From NCBI GenBank assembly GCA_965213575.1, contig CBDBZN010000001.1:13511-77510 (forward strand): a stretch of 64,000 nucleotides of DNA, in the 5' to 3' direction. This document shows, in pieces, positions 44,039 to 53,087 of the stretch. Origin of the DNA: JAUHXS01 sp965213575. GTDB taxonomy: Bacteria; Bacteroidota; Bacteroidia; Chitinophagales; JAUHXS01. Each line of letters begins with the position of its first letter. The first letter of the stretch is position 1. A program made the position numbers and the translations under genes. The notes below the pieces were generated by a model that saw nothing but the letters and a program-made list of their open reading frames with translations, did no database searches and had not been told where the DNA came from.

Positions 44039-45031
44039 ATGAGCATCATTTCAAATATTATAAAAGATTTAGATAACATTTCAAGAGCTACTTTTAATGC
44101 AACCGCTTTAAGGATATTCAACTATCAAAGTGTTAATAATAGGGTTTATTCAGAATTTTTATCTTATCTAGATTTAGATATAAATAATATACAGACTCTC
44201 ACAGAAATACCATTTTTGCCCATTAGCTTATTTAAAACACATTCTGTTATTACAGGTAATGCTGAAGTTGAGAAAATTTTTAAAAGTAGCGGAACTGGTA
44301 ATCAACTGGGTCGAAGTGAGCATTATGTTACAGATATGAAGCTTTATAATCAAAGTCTGCGCAATGGATTTACAAAAACATATGGATCAGTAGAAAAGTA
44401 TGAATTTTTTGCATTATTACCTTCTTATCTCGAGCAAGGTGATTCTTCTTTGGTATATATGGTAGAGCAATTGAATAAACTTTCTGGGTTAAACAAAAAC
44501 TGTTTTTATTTAAAAGATGATGAGCAGCTGTATTTTGACTTATATAAAAAAAATAGTAATAGGATAAAAATATTGATCGGTGTAACTTATGCTCTGCTCG
44601 ATTTTGTGAAAAAATATGAATTGCCAAAAATTAATAATTTGGTGGTGATGGAAACGGGGGGGATGAAAGGTAGAAGAGAAGAAATCACCAGAGAGGAAGT
44701 ACACGGCCTTTTAAAAAAAAGCTTTAAAGTTGATGCAATTCATTCAGAATATGGTATGACTGAATTGCTTTCCCAAGCTTATTCTAAAGGCCAGGGTATT
44801 TTTAAAACGTCTCCATGGATGAAATTAATGGTGAGGGATATAAATGATCCATTAAGTGTAACTACTACCGGCAAGGGTATTCTTAACATCATCGATTTGG
44901 CCAATGTACACTCTTGCGCTTTTATTGCTACAGATGACTTAGGCGAAATACTTGGACAAGATAGGTTCCGAGTATTGGGTAGAATAGATAATAGTGATTT
45001 GAGAGGATGTAATTTGCTAGTGGGAAGCTAG
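44039..45031 (+). CDS. LuxE-like acyl-protein synthetase/acyl transferase
   Basis: This 330-residue protein belongs to the LuxE branch of the adenylate-forming enzymes. The motifs FKSSGTGNQLGRSEHYV and METGGMKGRREEITREEVHG, and IHSEYGMTELLSQAYSKG, are the typical nucleotide-binding and catalytic regions. It probably activates a fatty acid as an acyl-adenylate, but the acceptor is unknown and no luxCDAB genes are near. A TTG at 44021 would add six residues; the ATG at 44039 is preferred. Confidence 0.85.
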   Translation: MSIISNIIKDLDNISRATFNATALRIFNYQSVNNRVYSEFLSYLDLDINNIQTLTEIPFLPISLFKTHSVITGNAEVEKIFKSSGTGNQLGRSEHYVTDMKLYNQSLRNGFTKTYGSVEKYEFFALLPSYLEQGDSSLVYMVEQLNKLSGLNKNCFYLKDDEQLYFDLYKKNSNRIKILIGVTYALLDFVKKYELPKINNLVVMETGGMKGRREEITREEVHGLLKKSFKVDAIHSEYGMTELLSQAYSKGQGIFKTSPWMKLMVRDINDPLSVTTTGKGILNIIDLANVHSCAFIATDDLGEILGQDRFRVLGRIDNSDLRGCNLLVGS

Positions 45032-45069
45032 TATTAGAGACTTGATTACTAAATAGTTTATAGCATTAG

Positions 45070-45100
45070 TTTGCATATCTTTAATTATATAGTATATTTA
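45070..45100 (+). promoter_or_regulatory. Candidate promoter of the anchor-L surface protein
   Basis: TTTG (45070-45073), a 19-nt spacer and TATATTTA (45093-45100, seven of eight) lie 29 nt before the ATG at 45130. Confidence 0.5.
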
Positions 45101-45129
45101 TATATAAGATATCAAATACATAATATATA

Positions 45130-47802
45130 ATGCGCTTCTTAACAATCTATCTTATCTGCTTATTCGCTTTGAGTGCATCTGCACAACTTGAAGTTGAAGT
45201 AGAAACGAATGATTCTTTATTAATAAACAAATTAATAGGGAAAGGCGTTACAATATCCAATATAATCAGAGATTGTCCCGATTCTGCTGCGGGATATTTT
45301 AATGCAACTAATACCGAATTAGGACTGGATAGTGGGGTACTATTAACTTCAGGAAATATTGTAACTGCAATAGGCCCTAATAATTCAGATGCAGCCGGGG
45401 GGAATGCTTTTGGGCCTTGTTCTGATTCAAGCGATGCAGATTTAGACAGTTTGCTCATTGCTTATGGAGGTTCAAGTGGCCTTATACAAAGCCATGAGCA
45501 TTGTAGTTTTGAATTTGATATAGTGGCTAACTCTGCTTTTTTACAATTTGAATATATATTTGCTTCAGAAGAATATCCGGAATTCGTATGTAGTGAATAT
45601 AATGACATTTTTGCATTTTTTATTAGTGGGCCGGGCATTATTGGCAAAAAGAATATTGCATTAATTCCCGGAACGCAAACTCCGGTATTGATCAATACAT
45701 TGAACGGAGAAGATTCTTTAGGTTTTAGTGGTGGTTGGGGATATGATTCTTTAAGAATATGTGACTTTACCAATGGCCAGTATTATGTATCAAATGATTC
45801 AGGGCCGGATACGTTAAATATTCAATATGATGGATATACTACTGTTCTGCCCAGTTCAGTAGCTGTAATACCATGCATAACTTATAGATTTAAATTAGCT
45901 ATTGCTGATGCCGGAGATTGTGCTTATGATTCAGGAATTTTTCTTAAAGCGGGAAGTATTTGTAGTCCGGACGTAGTGACTCACATTCCTGATTCATTAG
46001 CGATTGAAGGATGTGATAGTGCAGCCCTGCTGTTTACGCGGAGTTGCACAGGTTTAGACACAGCAAAAACGGTTCATTTCATTATTAGCGGTTCTGCAAC
46101 CAATGGTGTTGATTATGATAGTATTCCTGACAGTGTCACATTTGCGCCCTTTGAAGATTCTATATATGTATATATTAATCCTAAAGTAGATAGTGATGTG
46201 GAAGGTGTAGATACGATAAAATTTACATTAATTAATGAATGTACTAATACTCCATATGATCAAGTTATAATTATTCATGATAATATTCCCGCATCAGTAA
46301 GTCCGGCTGATACCTCTATATGCTTTGAAGATTCTATTTTATTTGAAATTGATATAGATGAGATATATGGTTGGAATACAAATTACCAATTACCTAACCC
46401 TGATAACCTATCAAATTATATTCAACCTGATTCAACTATCACAATATTCATTGAAACTAATTATAATTCTTGCTTAGATACCTTAACTTCTAATATTGAA
46501 GTCTTGCCAACCTTGAAATTTGAAGTTATAGATTCCTTGGCCGTAGAGGGATGCGATACAGCATCAATTTTAATCACTAGACGTAATAAAAATATAGACA
46601 CTGCACAAACTATCTATTTTAACCTAGCAGGTTCTGCACAAAATGGTATAGATTTCGAAAATATTCCTGATAGTATAACTTTTCCTCCTAATGAAGATTC
46701 ACTATTAATATTTATATATCCTAATTTAGATGATATTGTAGAAAGCCTTGAGATATTATCATTTACATTTACAAATGAATGCTCTAACAAGTCATATGAA
46801 CTTGTAATAGAACTTCATGATCTTAATCTACCTTTCATAACACCGATAGATACAGAGGTATGCTTAGGAGATTCTTTACTTTTAGAAATTGTTGTAAATA
46901 AACCACTTACATGGACTACAGATTACCCATTAAATGATCCGGATAGTTCTCGTAATTTTATTAAACCAGATACTTCAACTATCATTTTAGTTGAAGTCAA
47001 ATACAATCTCTGTATAGATACATTAATATCTCGTATAGAAGTTTTTCCCGTATCAAAATTTGAAGTGCCAGACACATTCGTTTGCTCAGGAGACTCATTA
47101 AATATCAAAGTTATTCCTGAAGATATTGTTGGCACATTTATATGGGATCCTGCTGAAAATTTAAATCTAGCGGATTCTTCAAATCCTTTATTTTTCCAAA
47201 TTGTACAGAATACTACGTTAAATGAGTATGTTTTAACAATTCAGGATAGCAATGGTTGTGTAGCTCGTGATAGTTTTACTATTACAACTATAGCATTACC
47301 CCAAGTTTCATTAATGGACGATACAGTTATTGTAAAAGGATACGCACTTCAACTAAATGGAGAAATAACCGTAGATTCTTTCATCTGGATACCGGAAGAT
47401 CACTTATCTGATCCTTCTGTCCTTAATCCCGTTGCTTCTCTTACAGAGGATATGCTGTATATCTTAATAGCTATAGATAGTAATGGCTGTATGAATACAG
47501 ATAGTATATTAATAGAAGTAGTTTCTTTACTGCTTGACATTCCTACTGCCTTTTCTCCTAATAGTGATGGATTAAATGATGAATTATTGATATTCAACAG
47601 AGGTATCAATGAATTAATAAGATTTGAGATTTATGATAGATGGGGTAAGCTTGTTTATAATACTAATGATCTTAATAATCCTTGGAAAGGAATAGATAGT
47701 GAGGGAGAAAAAGAAGTAGGGATTTATACCTACATTTTAGAAGCTGAAGATATATTTGGAAATAAATTGTCTAAGTCCGGCACTATCGCTTTAGTGAAAT
47801 AA
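45130..47802 (+). CDS. Choice-of-anchor L protein with CHU_C type IX sorting domain
   Basis: This 890-residue secreted protein has a signal peptide (1-18, ending SASA), a choice-of-anchor-L domain (about 30-275) with FLQFEYIFASEEYPEFVCSE, and two Calx-beta-like repeats (about 283-390 and 460-560; AVEGCDTA type). Linker domains follow, then the C-terminal gliding-motility domain (about 795-890) with IPTAFSPNSDGLNDELL and FEIYDRWGKLVYNT. The last domain marks type IX (type B) export to the cell surface. It has its own promoter and no PorP gene beside it. Confidence 0.88.
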   Translation: MRFLTIYLICLFALSASAQLEVEVETNDSLLINKLIGKGVTISNIIRDCPDSAAGYFNATNTELGLDSGVLLTSGNIVTAIGPNNSDAAGGNAFGPCSDSSDADLDSLLIAYGGSSGLIQSHEHCSFEFDIVANSAFLQFEYIFASEEYPEFVCSEYNDIFAFFISGPGIIGKKNIALIPGTQTPVLINTLNGEDSLGFSGGWGYDSLRICDFTNGQYYVSNDSGPDTLNIQYDGYTTVLPSSVAVIPCITYRFKLAIADAGDCAYDSGIFLKAGSICSPDVVTHIPDSLAIEGCDSAALLFTRSCTGLDTAKTVHFIISGSATNGVDYDSIPDSVTFAPFEDSIYVYINPKVDSDVEGVDTIKFTLINECTNTPYDQVIIIHDNIPASVSPADTSICFEDSILFEIDIDEIYGWNTNYQLPNPDNLSNYIQPDSTITIFIETNYNSCLDTLTSNIEVLPTLKFEVIDSLAVEGCDTASILITRRNKNIDTAQTIYFNLAGSAQNGIDFENIPDSITFPPNEDSLLIFIYPNLDDIVESLEILSFTFTNECSNKSYELVIELHDLNLPFITPIDTEVCLGDSLLLEIVVNKPLTWTTDYPLNDPDSSRNFIKPDTSTIILVEVKYNLCIDTLISRIEVFPVSKFEVPDTFVCSGDSLNIKVIPEDIVGTFIWDPAENLNLADSSNPLFFQIVQNTTLNEYVLTIQDSNGCVARDSFTITTIALPQVSLMDDTVIVKGYALQLNGEITVDSFIWIPEDHLSDPSVLNPVASLTEDMLYILIAIDSNGCMNTDSILIEVVSLLLDIPTAFSPNSDGLNDELLIFNRGINELIRFEIYDRWGKLVYNTNDLNNPWKGIDSEGEKEVGIYTYILEAEDIFGNKLSKSGTIALVK

Positions 47803-47810
47803 GCTTAAAT

Positions 47811-49142
47811 TCACTCCAACTCTAAATACTCATCTCCCGGTTGATAAGGAAGATAGGTTACTATTAGCTGAAACATCTCGTCGGTCGTTTTCATGTATCC
47901 TTCCGGAGTGTTGATCTTTCGAGGTGGAGAAAAGGGATTATTTGGATTGCCAGCTGTATTGTCATAAGTTCCATGTGCATAAAGTGTAGTACCCTTCGGT
48001 ATTTTTAACATAGTAGGGAAAGTATAATAATATTGCCATCTAAAATCCCATTTAGGAATCTTGATCAACCGGATGGTATCTCCATTAGGTTGAATGCCAT
48101 ACGCCCAAAAACTGGTACCCAGTAAATGCATGTGAGGGTTGATTGTTAAGATGGAAATATCTGTTGGCACGGTAAATTGAGTAGTAAATGATTGCTTAGC
48201 ATTAGGTTCTAAAGCTAATTCCGGTACTACAGGCGATACACCCGATGTACCCATTTGAAATTCTTTAATAGGACGTTCCGGTTTTTTATCCATAAAAAAG
48301 ATATTAAAATAGGATTGATCATAAGCAGTTACAGGAGTAGGACCGTAATGAAGATTTTTAACTAAAATCAGTCCTTTTTGTGCCATTTTATATCCACCTA
48401 CTCCATCAGGGTAAAGGAGAGGAGTTACTCCTGGTAAATAATTACTGATAGATGGAACGAGCATAGGATAACTGCCATCATCATTAGAAAGATCTAACTG
48501 CTCGATAGTCGAGAGGTTATCAAAATGATTGTCTTCAATAATATAAGTACCGCTATCTAAACTTGTTTTTTTGCCCGGTTCATAATTTATTAGATGAGCA
48601 TTCATATGGTGTACAATTTTTTTATTACCGGGCACAAATTCAATTGCTTTGATGAAAGTATCAGCAGGAAGTTCAAAAGGTATTTTTACGACTATAAAAC
48701 GGTCTTTATTGTCACCCTCTATACGGTAAGGCTGAGGCATTTTTAGTACTAGATCCGGCTCGCCTAATTGTGACCCTTCTGAATACACCGGAGGAAGAGG
48801 AATGTTAATACTATCTCCTAATGGCATACCGTGTACTACCCAATCTTGTATCAGTTGAATTTCATTTTCTGAAAGTCCTCGTTCATTAATAAAACTTGTA
48901 TAATTTCTATCAGCCGGCCATGGAGGCATATAACGATCTTGAGTGACTTGAGCAATTGTTTTAGCTTTTTTGACTACATCTTGATAGGTAATTAAGGAAA
49001 AAGGGCCCGAGGATTTGGGACGATGGCAAGGCGTACAATTTTGATGAATGATAGGAGCAATATCAGTGGTGAATGTGACCGGTTGGTCTGTCTGGCAAGC
49101 TGCGAATAATAAAATAATCGAGATTATACTAAGCTTATACAT
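47811..49142 (-). CDS. Copper monooxygenase-like lipoprotein with N-terminal cytochrome c
   Basis: This 443-residue lipoprotein has lipobox FAAC (C16), then a small cytochrome c domain with heme motif C36-T-P-C39-H40 and MPPWPAD. The C-terminal part resembles the peptidylglycine-hydroxylase-type copper monooxygenase fold, with histidines in KIVHHMNAHL and NPHMHLLGTS. The substrate is unknown. The redoxin gene lies directly upstream; in other bacteria these parts often form one protein. It has its own strong promoter. Confidence 0.85.
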   Translation of the reverse strand: MYKLSIISIILLFAACQTDQPVTFTTDIAPIIHQNCTPCHRPKSSGPFSLITYQDVVKKAKTIAQVTQDRYMPPWPADRNYTSFINERGLSENEIQLIQDWVVHGMPLGDSINIPLPPVYSEGSQLGEPDLVLKMPQPYRIEGDNKDRFIVVKIPFELPADTFIKAIEFVPGNKKIVHHMNAHLINYEPGKKTSLDSGTYIIEDNHFDNLSTIEQLDLSNDDGSYPMLVPSISNYLPGVTPLLYPDGVGGYKMAQKGLILVKNLHYGPTPVTAYDQSYFNIFFMDKKPERPIKEFQMGTSGVSPVVPELALEPNAKQSFTTQFTVPTDISILTINPHMHLLGTSFWAYGIQPNGDTIRLIKIPKWDFRWQYYYTFPTMLKIPKGTTLYAHGTYDNTAGNPNNPFSPPRKINTPEGYMKTTDEMFQLIVTYLPYQPGDEYLELE

Positions 49143-49197
49143 GATTGATGATGATTCTCTTTCCTTCCTATTTAATATCGTAACTATTACTTCTTTT

Positions 49198-49229
49198 CAA
49201 AGTTATAAAATCATGGTTAGGTTTGTCAA
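49198..49229 (-). promoter_or_regulatory. Promoter of the copper monooxygenase-like gene
   Basis: On the minus strand TTGAC (49229-49225), a 19-nt spacer and TAACTTTG (49205-49198, full match) form one of the best promoters in the window. The -33 element touches the edge of the 50-bp palindrome. Confidence 0.65.
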
Positions 49230-49277
49230 CTTTCTTTCATAGCCCGGGGTTTAAACCCCGGGCTATGAAAGAAAGTT
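49228..49277. repeat. Perfect 50-bp GC-rich palindrome, terminator-like
   Basis: Two 25-nt arms (49228-49252 and 49253-49277) are exact reverse complements with no loop; the core is AGCCCGGGGTTT and its complement. It starts directly at the redoxin stop codon, so as RNA it forms a very strong hairpin that could end or stabilise the redoxin transcript. Its GC content is far above that of the region. Confidence 0.85.
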
Positions 49278-49880
49278 TTACTCAATAAAACATCCCACCG
49301 CCTGAATCTTCTTAACTGGAATAGGCTTTTGAGATAAAATAGCGTCAATCGCATCTTGTAAATAAAACTCCGTAACCACACTTCTTTTTTGTCCTAACTT
49401 AACGATCCAGTTGTCGATTTTACCACTATATATTACCTTTTCGGAATTATCGAGTAAGAATGTTTCAGGAGTTATTGTAGCACCTAATTTCTTAGTAAGG
49501 TCTTTATGGCTATCCAATAAAACAGGTATGGTTAAAAGGTAAGTGTCGAGGTAAATATCCAATTCTTTTTGGGTGTAGTCCTCCCCCGGTATCACAGCAA
49601 AAAAATGAATAGAGGAATCTCTATACCTTTCATTAAGTTCATTAATCTGTAGTGTATAGTTTTCACTAAGTGGACAAGTAGGAGAGAGGAAATAGAAAAC
49701 AGTTACCTTATTTTTTTTGATAGAAGATAAATCAATACTATTTCCCTTAGTACTGGACAACTTTATAGCTGAAATAGGATGATTGTTTCCACAAGCCATT
49801 AGAAAAATTACTGCTATCCATCCAACAGTATTTCTCAAACAATTTTGAATTCTAAACTCTAAACTAATAGCTTGTAACAT
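49278..49880 (-). CDS. Redoxin (AhpC/TSA-like) lipoprotein
   Basis: This 200-residue thioredoxin-fold protein has a lipobox FLMAC (C30) and a redoxin domain with the single cysteine C69 in SPTCPLSENYT, TITPETFLLD with the cis-proline, and the ending AVGCFIE with a second conserved cysteine. The same ending stands at the junction to cytochrome c in fused redoxin-cytochrome proteins, so it probably serves the gene downstream. The first 17 residues before the signal core are encoded by AT-rich repeat-like DNA, so the start is uncertain. Confidence 0.82.
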   Translation of the reverse strand: MLQAISLEFRIQNCLRNTVGWIAVIFLMACGNNHPISAIKLSSTKGNSIDLSSIKKNKVTVFYFLSPTCPLSENYTLQINELNERYRDSSIHFFAVIPGEDYTQKELDIYLDTYLLTIPVLLDSHKDLTKKLGATITPETFLLDNSEKVIYSGKIDNWIVKLGQKRSVVTEFYLQDAIDAILSQKPIPVKKIQAVGCFIE

Positions 49881-49914
49881 TAAACATTAAATTTTGAACT
49901 ATAAACTATAAACT
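49843..49914. repeat. AAATTC/AACTATAAACT-type repeat region
   Basis: Words such as TTTTGAATTCTAAACTCTAAACT and AACTATAAACTATAAACTT fill the gap before the redoxin gene and reach into its first codons. They resemble gaps at 9.2, 17.5 and 29.9 kb. Confidence 0.45.
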
Positions 49915-50205
49915 TCAATCTTTCAACTGTTTAAGCGACCAAGCCTCTGCTTTCAGTAAAAATAACGCTTTAGTCCGCTTCCAAGTACTTTCAAAGAGTT
50001 CAGAATCCCTATAGGCCTGTAAGCTGGTTTCATTATCCCATAAACTGTAGGTAAAACAAATGTTTCGACTATGAATACTTTGTAATAAATATACATCTCT
50101 GCATCCATCACAGTTTTTAATTTTATGTTGTACTTCATCAAAAATCTTCATAAAATCATCCACTTTGTCTTCTTCAAAAGTCATTTTTACAATTCTAGTA
50201 ATCAT
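49915..50205 (-). CDS. ABM-domain (dimeric alpha-beta barrel) protein
   Basis: This 96-residue protein has the antibiotic biosynthesis monooxygenase-like ferredoxin fold, with ITRIVKMTFEEDKVDDFMKI, GCRDVYLLQSIHSRNICFTY and SLWDNETSLQAYRDSELFES. Members are often heme-degrading or quinol monooxygenases, or have no known role; nothing here points to antibiotics. Its start overlaps the SAM hydrolase stop by four bases, so the two are coupled. Confidence 0.82.
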   Translation of the reverse strand: MITRIVKMTFEEDKVDDFMKIFDEVQHKIKNCDGCRDVYLLQSIHSRNICFTYSLWDNETSLQAYRDSELFESTWKRTKALFLLKAEAWSLKQLKD

Positions 50206-50966
50206 ATAAAATCAATTTGTATGGTATCGCCAATATTAAATCCAAAAAGATCAGCTGCACTGCCGAATTTAATAGCAACTTCTAAATGCTTATTAGCATT
50301 AAATAAACAAAGCTTCTCTCCATCGGGCACAACATGATAATTTTCAGAAATTTCACTAATGGTTTCTCTTTTAAAATATACTATAAAAGCTCTACCAAGT
50401 TGATTTGTATCAAATAATTCTTTGCTAATATTAGTAACGGCGTTACCATATCTATCAATATAAATAATGCTGCCTCTTATATTGGTTTGTTGAACGGTAG
50501 GTTGTAAGACTCCTCGTTGCTCATATTGATTTGTTTGTGTTCCTATTTCCAGTAAAGTTTTGCCGGAGGCAAGTTTACATGCAGCAGGAATGAGTACACC
50601 CCATGAAGGGAAAGTTTTAAGATTTTCATTCCCCTCTAACTCTACGATCTGTTGCACATTATCGGCTATGATGAGCGATAAAATGCCATTATCAGGAGTT
50701 AAAAAACAATGTTGGTTATAGCTAACTGCTAAAAATCGCTGATTGAGTTCTGTTGTATTAATAGCTATAATATGAATGCTGCCATCCGGAAAATGATGAT
50801 AAGTATTTTTTATAATATACGCTGCTTCAGGCAAATTAAAAGGCTCTACATCATGCGTTATATCAACTATTTGGATCTCTCTGTTTTGCTTTAAAATATT
50901 GCCTTTTATAACGCCAATATGCGGATCTTTATATCCAAAATCAGATGTTAGGGTGATAATTGACAT
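50202..50966 (-). CDS. SAM hydroxide adenosyltransferase (DUF62) family protein
   Basis: This 254-residue protein belongs to the DUF62 family, which splits S-adenosylmethionine to adenosine and methionine with hydroxide. Signature segments are LTSDFGYKDPHIGVIKGNIL, DITHDVEPFNLPEAAYI, LTPDNGILSLI and YIDRYGNAVTNI. The ATG at 50966 is chosen because a -7 box lies just upstream; a TTG at 50975 would fall inside that box. The ABM gene is coupled downstream. Confidence 0.9.
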   Translation of the reverse strand: MSIITLTSDFGYKDPHIGVIKGNILKQNREIQIVDITHDVEPFNLPEAAYIIKNTYHHFPDGSIHIIAINTTELNQRFLAVSYNQHCFLTPDNGILSLIIADNVQQIVELEGNENLKTFPSWGVLIPAACKLASGKTLLEIGTQTNQYEQRGVLQPTVQQTNIRGSIIYIDRYGNAVTNISKELFDTNQLGRAFIVYFKRETISEISENYHVVPDGEKLCLFNANKHLEVAIKFGSAADLFGFNIGDTIQIDFI

Positions 50967-50972
50967 GCTTCG

Positions 50973-50980
50973 CAAAGATA
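50973..50980 (-). promoter_or_regulatory. Candidate -7 box directly before the SAM hydrolase gene
   Basis: The minus strand reads TATCTTTG, a full match, six bases before the ATG at 50966. This implies a leaderless or nearly leaderless mRNA, as for murB. Confidence 0.45.
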
Positions 50981-51028
50981 GTAACTAATATGAAATCAGG
51001 TATTGGCTATTTTATATAAAAATAGATA

Positions 51029-51057
51029 TTGTCATCAAACTATATTTAGTAACTTTA
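51029..51057 (+). promoter_or_regulatory. Candidate phoH promoter
   Basis: TTG (51029-51031), an 18-nt spacer and TAACTTTA (51050-51057) precede phoH. A transcript from here excludes the upstream TTG at 51003 as the start. Confidence 0.4.
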
Positions 51058-51131
51058 AGCAATTAATAGAAAAATATGCTTCGAGAACCTCAGCATTCAC
51101 CTATCTAAACTTAAAAATTAAAACATATTTA

Positions 51132-52076
51132 TTGAATAGCATAGTAATTAGTATAGACGGGGTAGACCCAATAGAATTTTTTGGAGGCGGCAATGCTAAA
51201 TTCAAATTACTTCAAAAGGCTTTTCCAAGCTTAAATATAACAGCAAGAGGCAGCAAAATTAATGTAGCAGGAGAAGATGATTATACGCTTAATCTTTTCA
51301 AAGAGAAAGTTGCACAGATAAAAGAGTTTATATTTAAAAATGATAAAATTTCTTTCCAAAGCATAGAAAATCTATTATCAGAATCATCTCGATTTGACTC
51401 GGGCATTCCATCTTCTAATGAAGATATCATTTTATATGGTGCTCATAAGCAAAAAATAAGGGCTAAAACGCCTAATCAAAAAAGTATGGTGGATGCCTCC
51501 TCAGATAATGATATCATGTTTGCCATTGGTCCTGCGGGAACAGGTAAAACATATACTGCTGTGGCATTAGCGGTAAGAGCTTTAAAAGAAAAACAGGTAA
51601 AACGCATCATCTTAACGCGACCGGCTGTGGAAGCAGGAGAAAATTTGGGTTTTTTACCCGGAGATTTAAAAGAAAAAATAGATCCTTATTTAAGGCCTTT
51701 ATATGATGCTTTGGATGACATGATCCCACCGGATAAGTTAAAGTATTATTTAGAAACACGGGTGATAGAAATTGCTCCATTGGCTTTCATGAGAGGGCGG
51801 ACGCTTAATAATGCTTTTATTATTTTGGATGAAGCTCAGAATGCTACGTCTGCTCAATTAAAAATGTTTTTAACCAGAATCGGGCCGATTGCGAAATGCA
51901 TTATTACAGGAGATCTAACACAGATTGATTTGCCCCAAAAACAAGAGTCGGGATTAGGTTTTGCTTTAAATATTCTAAAAAATATTCAAGGAATTGCCAC
52001 GATCTATCTTGATCAAAGGGATGTTATCAGGCATAGATTAGTCAAAGATATAATTCAAGCTTACGATAAAGAATGA
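51132..52076 (+). CDS. phoH: PhoH family ATPase
   Basis: This 314-residue protein has an N-terminal KH-like part starting NSIVISIDGVDPIEFFGGGN and a PhoH NTPase domain. Walker A is GPAGTGKTYTAVALA and Walker B is AFIILDEAQNATSAQ. PhoH proteins are cytoplasmic RNA-linked ATPases with unclear roles. The frame is open from TTG 51003, but the family start and the promoter favour TTG at 51132, which gives the usual length. Confidence 0.9.
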   Translation: MNSIVISIDGVDPIEFFGGGNAKFKLLQKAFPSLNITARGSKINVAGEDDYTLNLFKEKVAQIKEFIFKNDKISFQSIENLLSESSRFDSGIPSSNEDIILYGAHKQKIRAKTPNQKSMVDASSDNDIMFAIGPAGTGKTYTAVALAVRALKEKQVKRIILTRPAVEAGENLGFLPGDLKEKIDPYLRPLYDALDDMIPPDKLKYYLETRVIEIAPLAFMRGRTLNNAFIILDEAQNATSAQLKMFLTRIGPIAKCIITGDLTQIDLPQKQESGLGFALNILKNIQGIATIYLDQRDVIRHRLVKDIIQAYDKE

Positions 52077-52148
52077 TAAATTGTAATTTGGGAAGCTATA
52101 ATTTCTAAAGATGATCCAGGCGGAGTTTCAGAAAATCCATACGCATAA

Positions 52149-53084
52149 ATGCAAACAGTTTTAGAAACCGACTTTAACTTTCCGGGCTTAGTAAGTCGTT
52201 ATAAAGGCAAAGTACGTGATGTATACACGATCGAGGGTGGATATTTAGTGGCAATTACATCAGATCGAATTTCAGCTTTTGATCATATTTTACCCAGGCC
52301 GATCCCTTATAAAGGCCAAGTACTTAATCGAATAGCAGCTAAATTCTTAAATGAAACAAAAGATATAGTCCCTAATTGGTTAATTAGTACACCCCATCCG
52401 AATGTCGCAATAGGTTATCATTGCGATACGTATCCTGTAGAAATGGTAATTAGAGGATATTTGACCGGACATGCTTGGAGAGAATATAAAAGCGGTAAAA
52501 GGATATTATGTGGAGTAGGAATGCCGGAAGGAATGAAAGAAAATGACCCCTTTCCTGAGCCGATCATTACTCCGGCTAGTAAAAATAATGAAGGGCATGA
52601 TGAAGATATTTCCAGAGAGGAAATACTTAAACAAGGCATTATACCGGAACATGAATACCTTCAATTAGAAGCATACACCAGGCATTTATACAAACGAGGT
52701 ACAGAAATTGCCGACAAACAACATTTACTTTTAGTAGATACTAAATATGAATTTGGTAAAAAAGATGAGGAGATTTTTCTAATTGACGAGATCCACACGC
52801 CCGATTCATCCAGATATTTTTATAAAAATACTTATGAAGAAAGTCAAAAGCTTGGCCGGCCTCAGAAACAATTATCGAAAGAATTTGTGAGACAATGGCT
52901 AATAAGCCAAGGTTTTCAAGGTTTAGAAGGGCAACAAATGCCGTTTATGAGTGATGATCTAGTTGAGAACATTTCTGAACGGTACATTGAATTATATGAG
53001 CAAATAACCGGAGAAAAATTTGAAAAAAGTACTCCAAAAGCCTCAATTGAAGAAGCTGTTATTAACGCACTAAATAGCATATAG
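52149..53084 (+). CDS. purC: Phosphoribosylaminoimidazole-succinocarboxamide synthase
   Basis: This 311-residue enzyme joins aspartate to CAIR in purine synthesis. The ATP-binding loop YKGKVRDVYTIEG, the motif SDRISAFDHILPRPIPYKGQ and LVDTKYEFGKKDEEIFLIDE are typical of PurC. apbE starts 3 nt after its stop. Confidence 0.95.
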   Translation: MQTVLETDFNFPGLVSRYKGKVRDVYTIEGGYLVAITSDRISAFDHILPRPIPYKGQVLNRIAAKFLNETKDIVPNWLISTPHPNVAIGYHCDTYPVEMVIRGYLTGHAWREYKSGKRILCGVGMPEGMKENDPFPEPIITPASKNNEGHDEDISREEILKQGIIPEHEYLQLEAYTRHLYKRGTEIADKQHLLLVDTKYEFGKKDEEIFLIDEIHTPDSSRYFYKNTYEESQKLGRPQKQLSKEFVRQWLISQGFQGLEGQQMPFMSDDLVENISERYIELYEQITGEKFEKSTPKASIEEAVINALNSI

Positions 53085-53087
53085 CTT

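Noticed and set aside
44039..45031. Bioluminescence (lux) operon
   Set aside because: No luxA, luxB, luxC or luxD is present.
49915..50205. Antibiotic biosynthesis gene
   Set aside because: The ABM domain name is historical. The neighbours are a SAM hydrolase and a redoxin, with no biosynthetic cluster.
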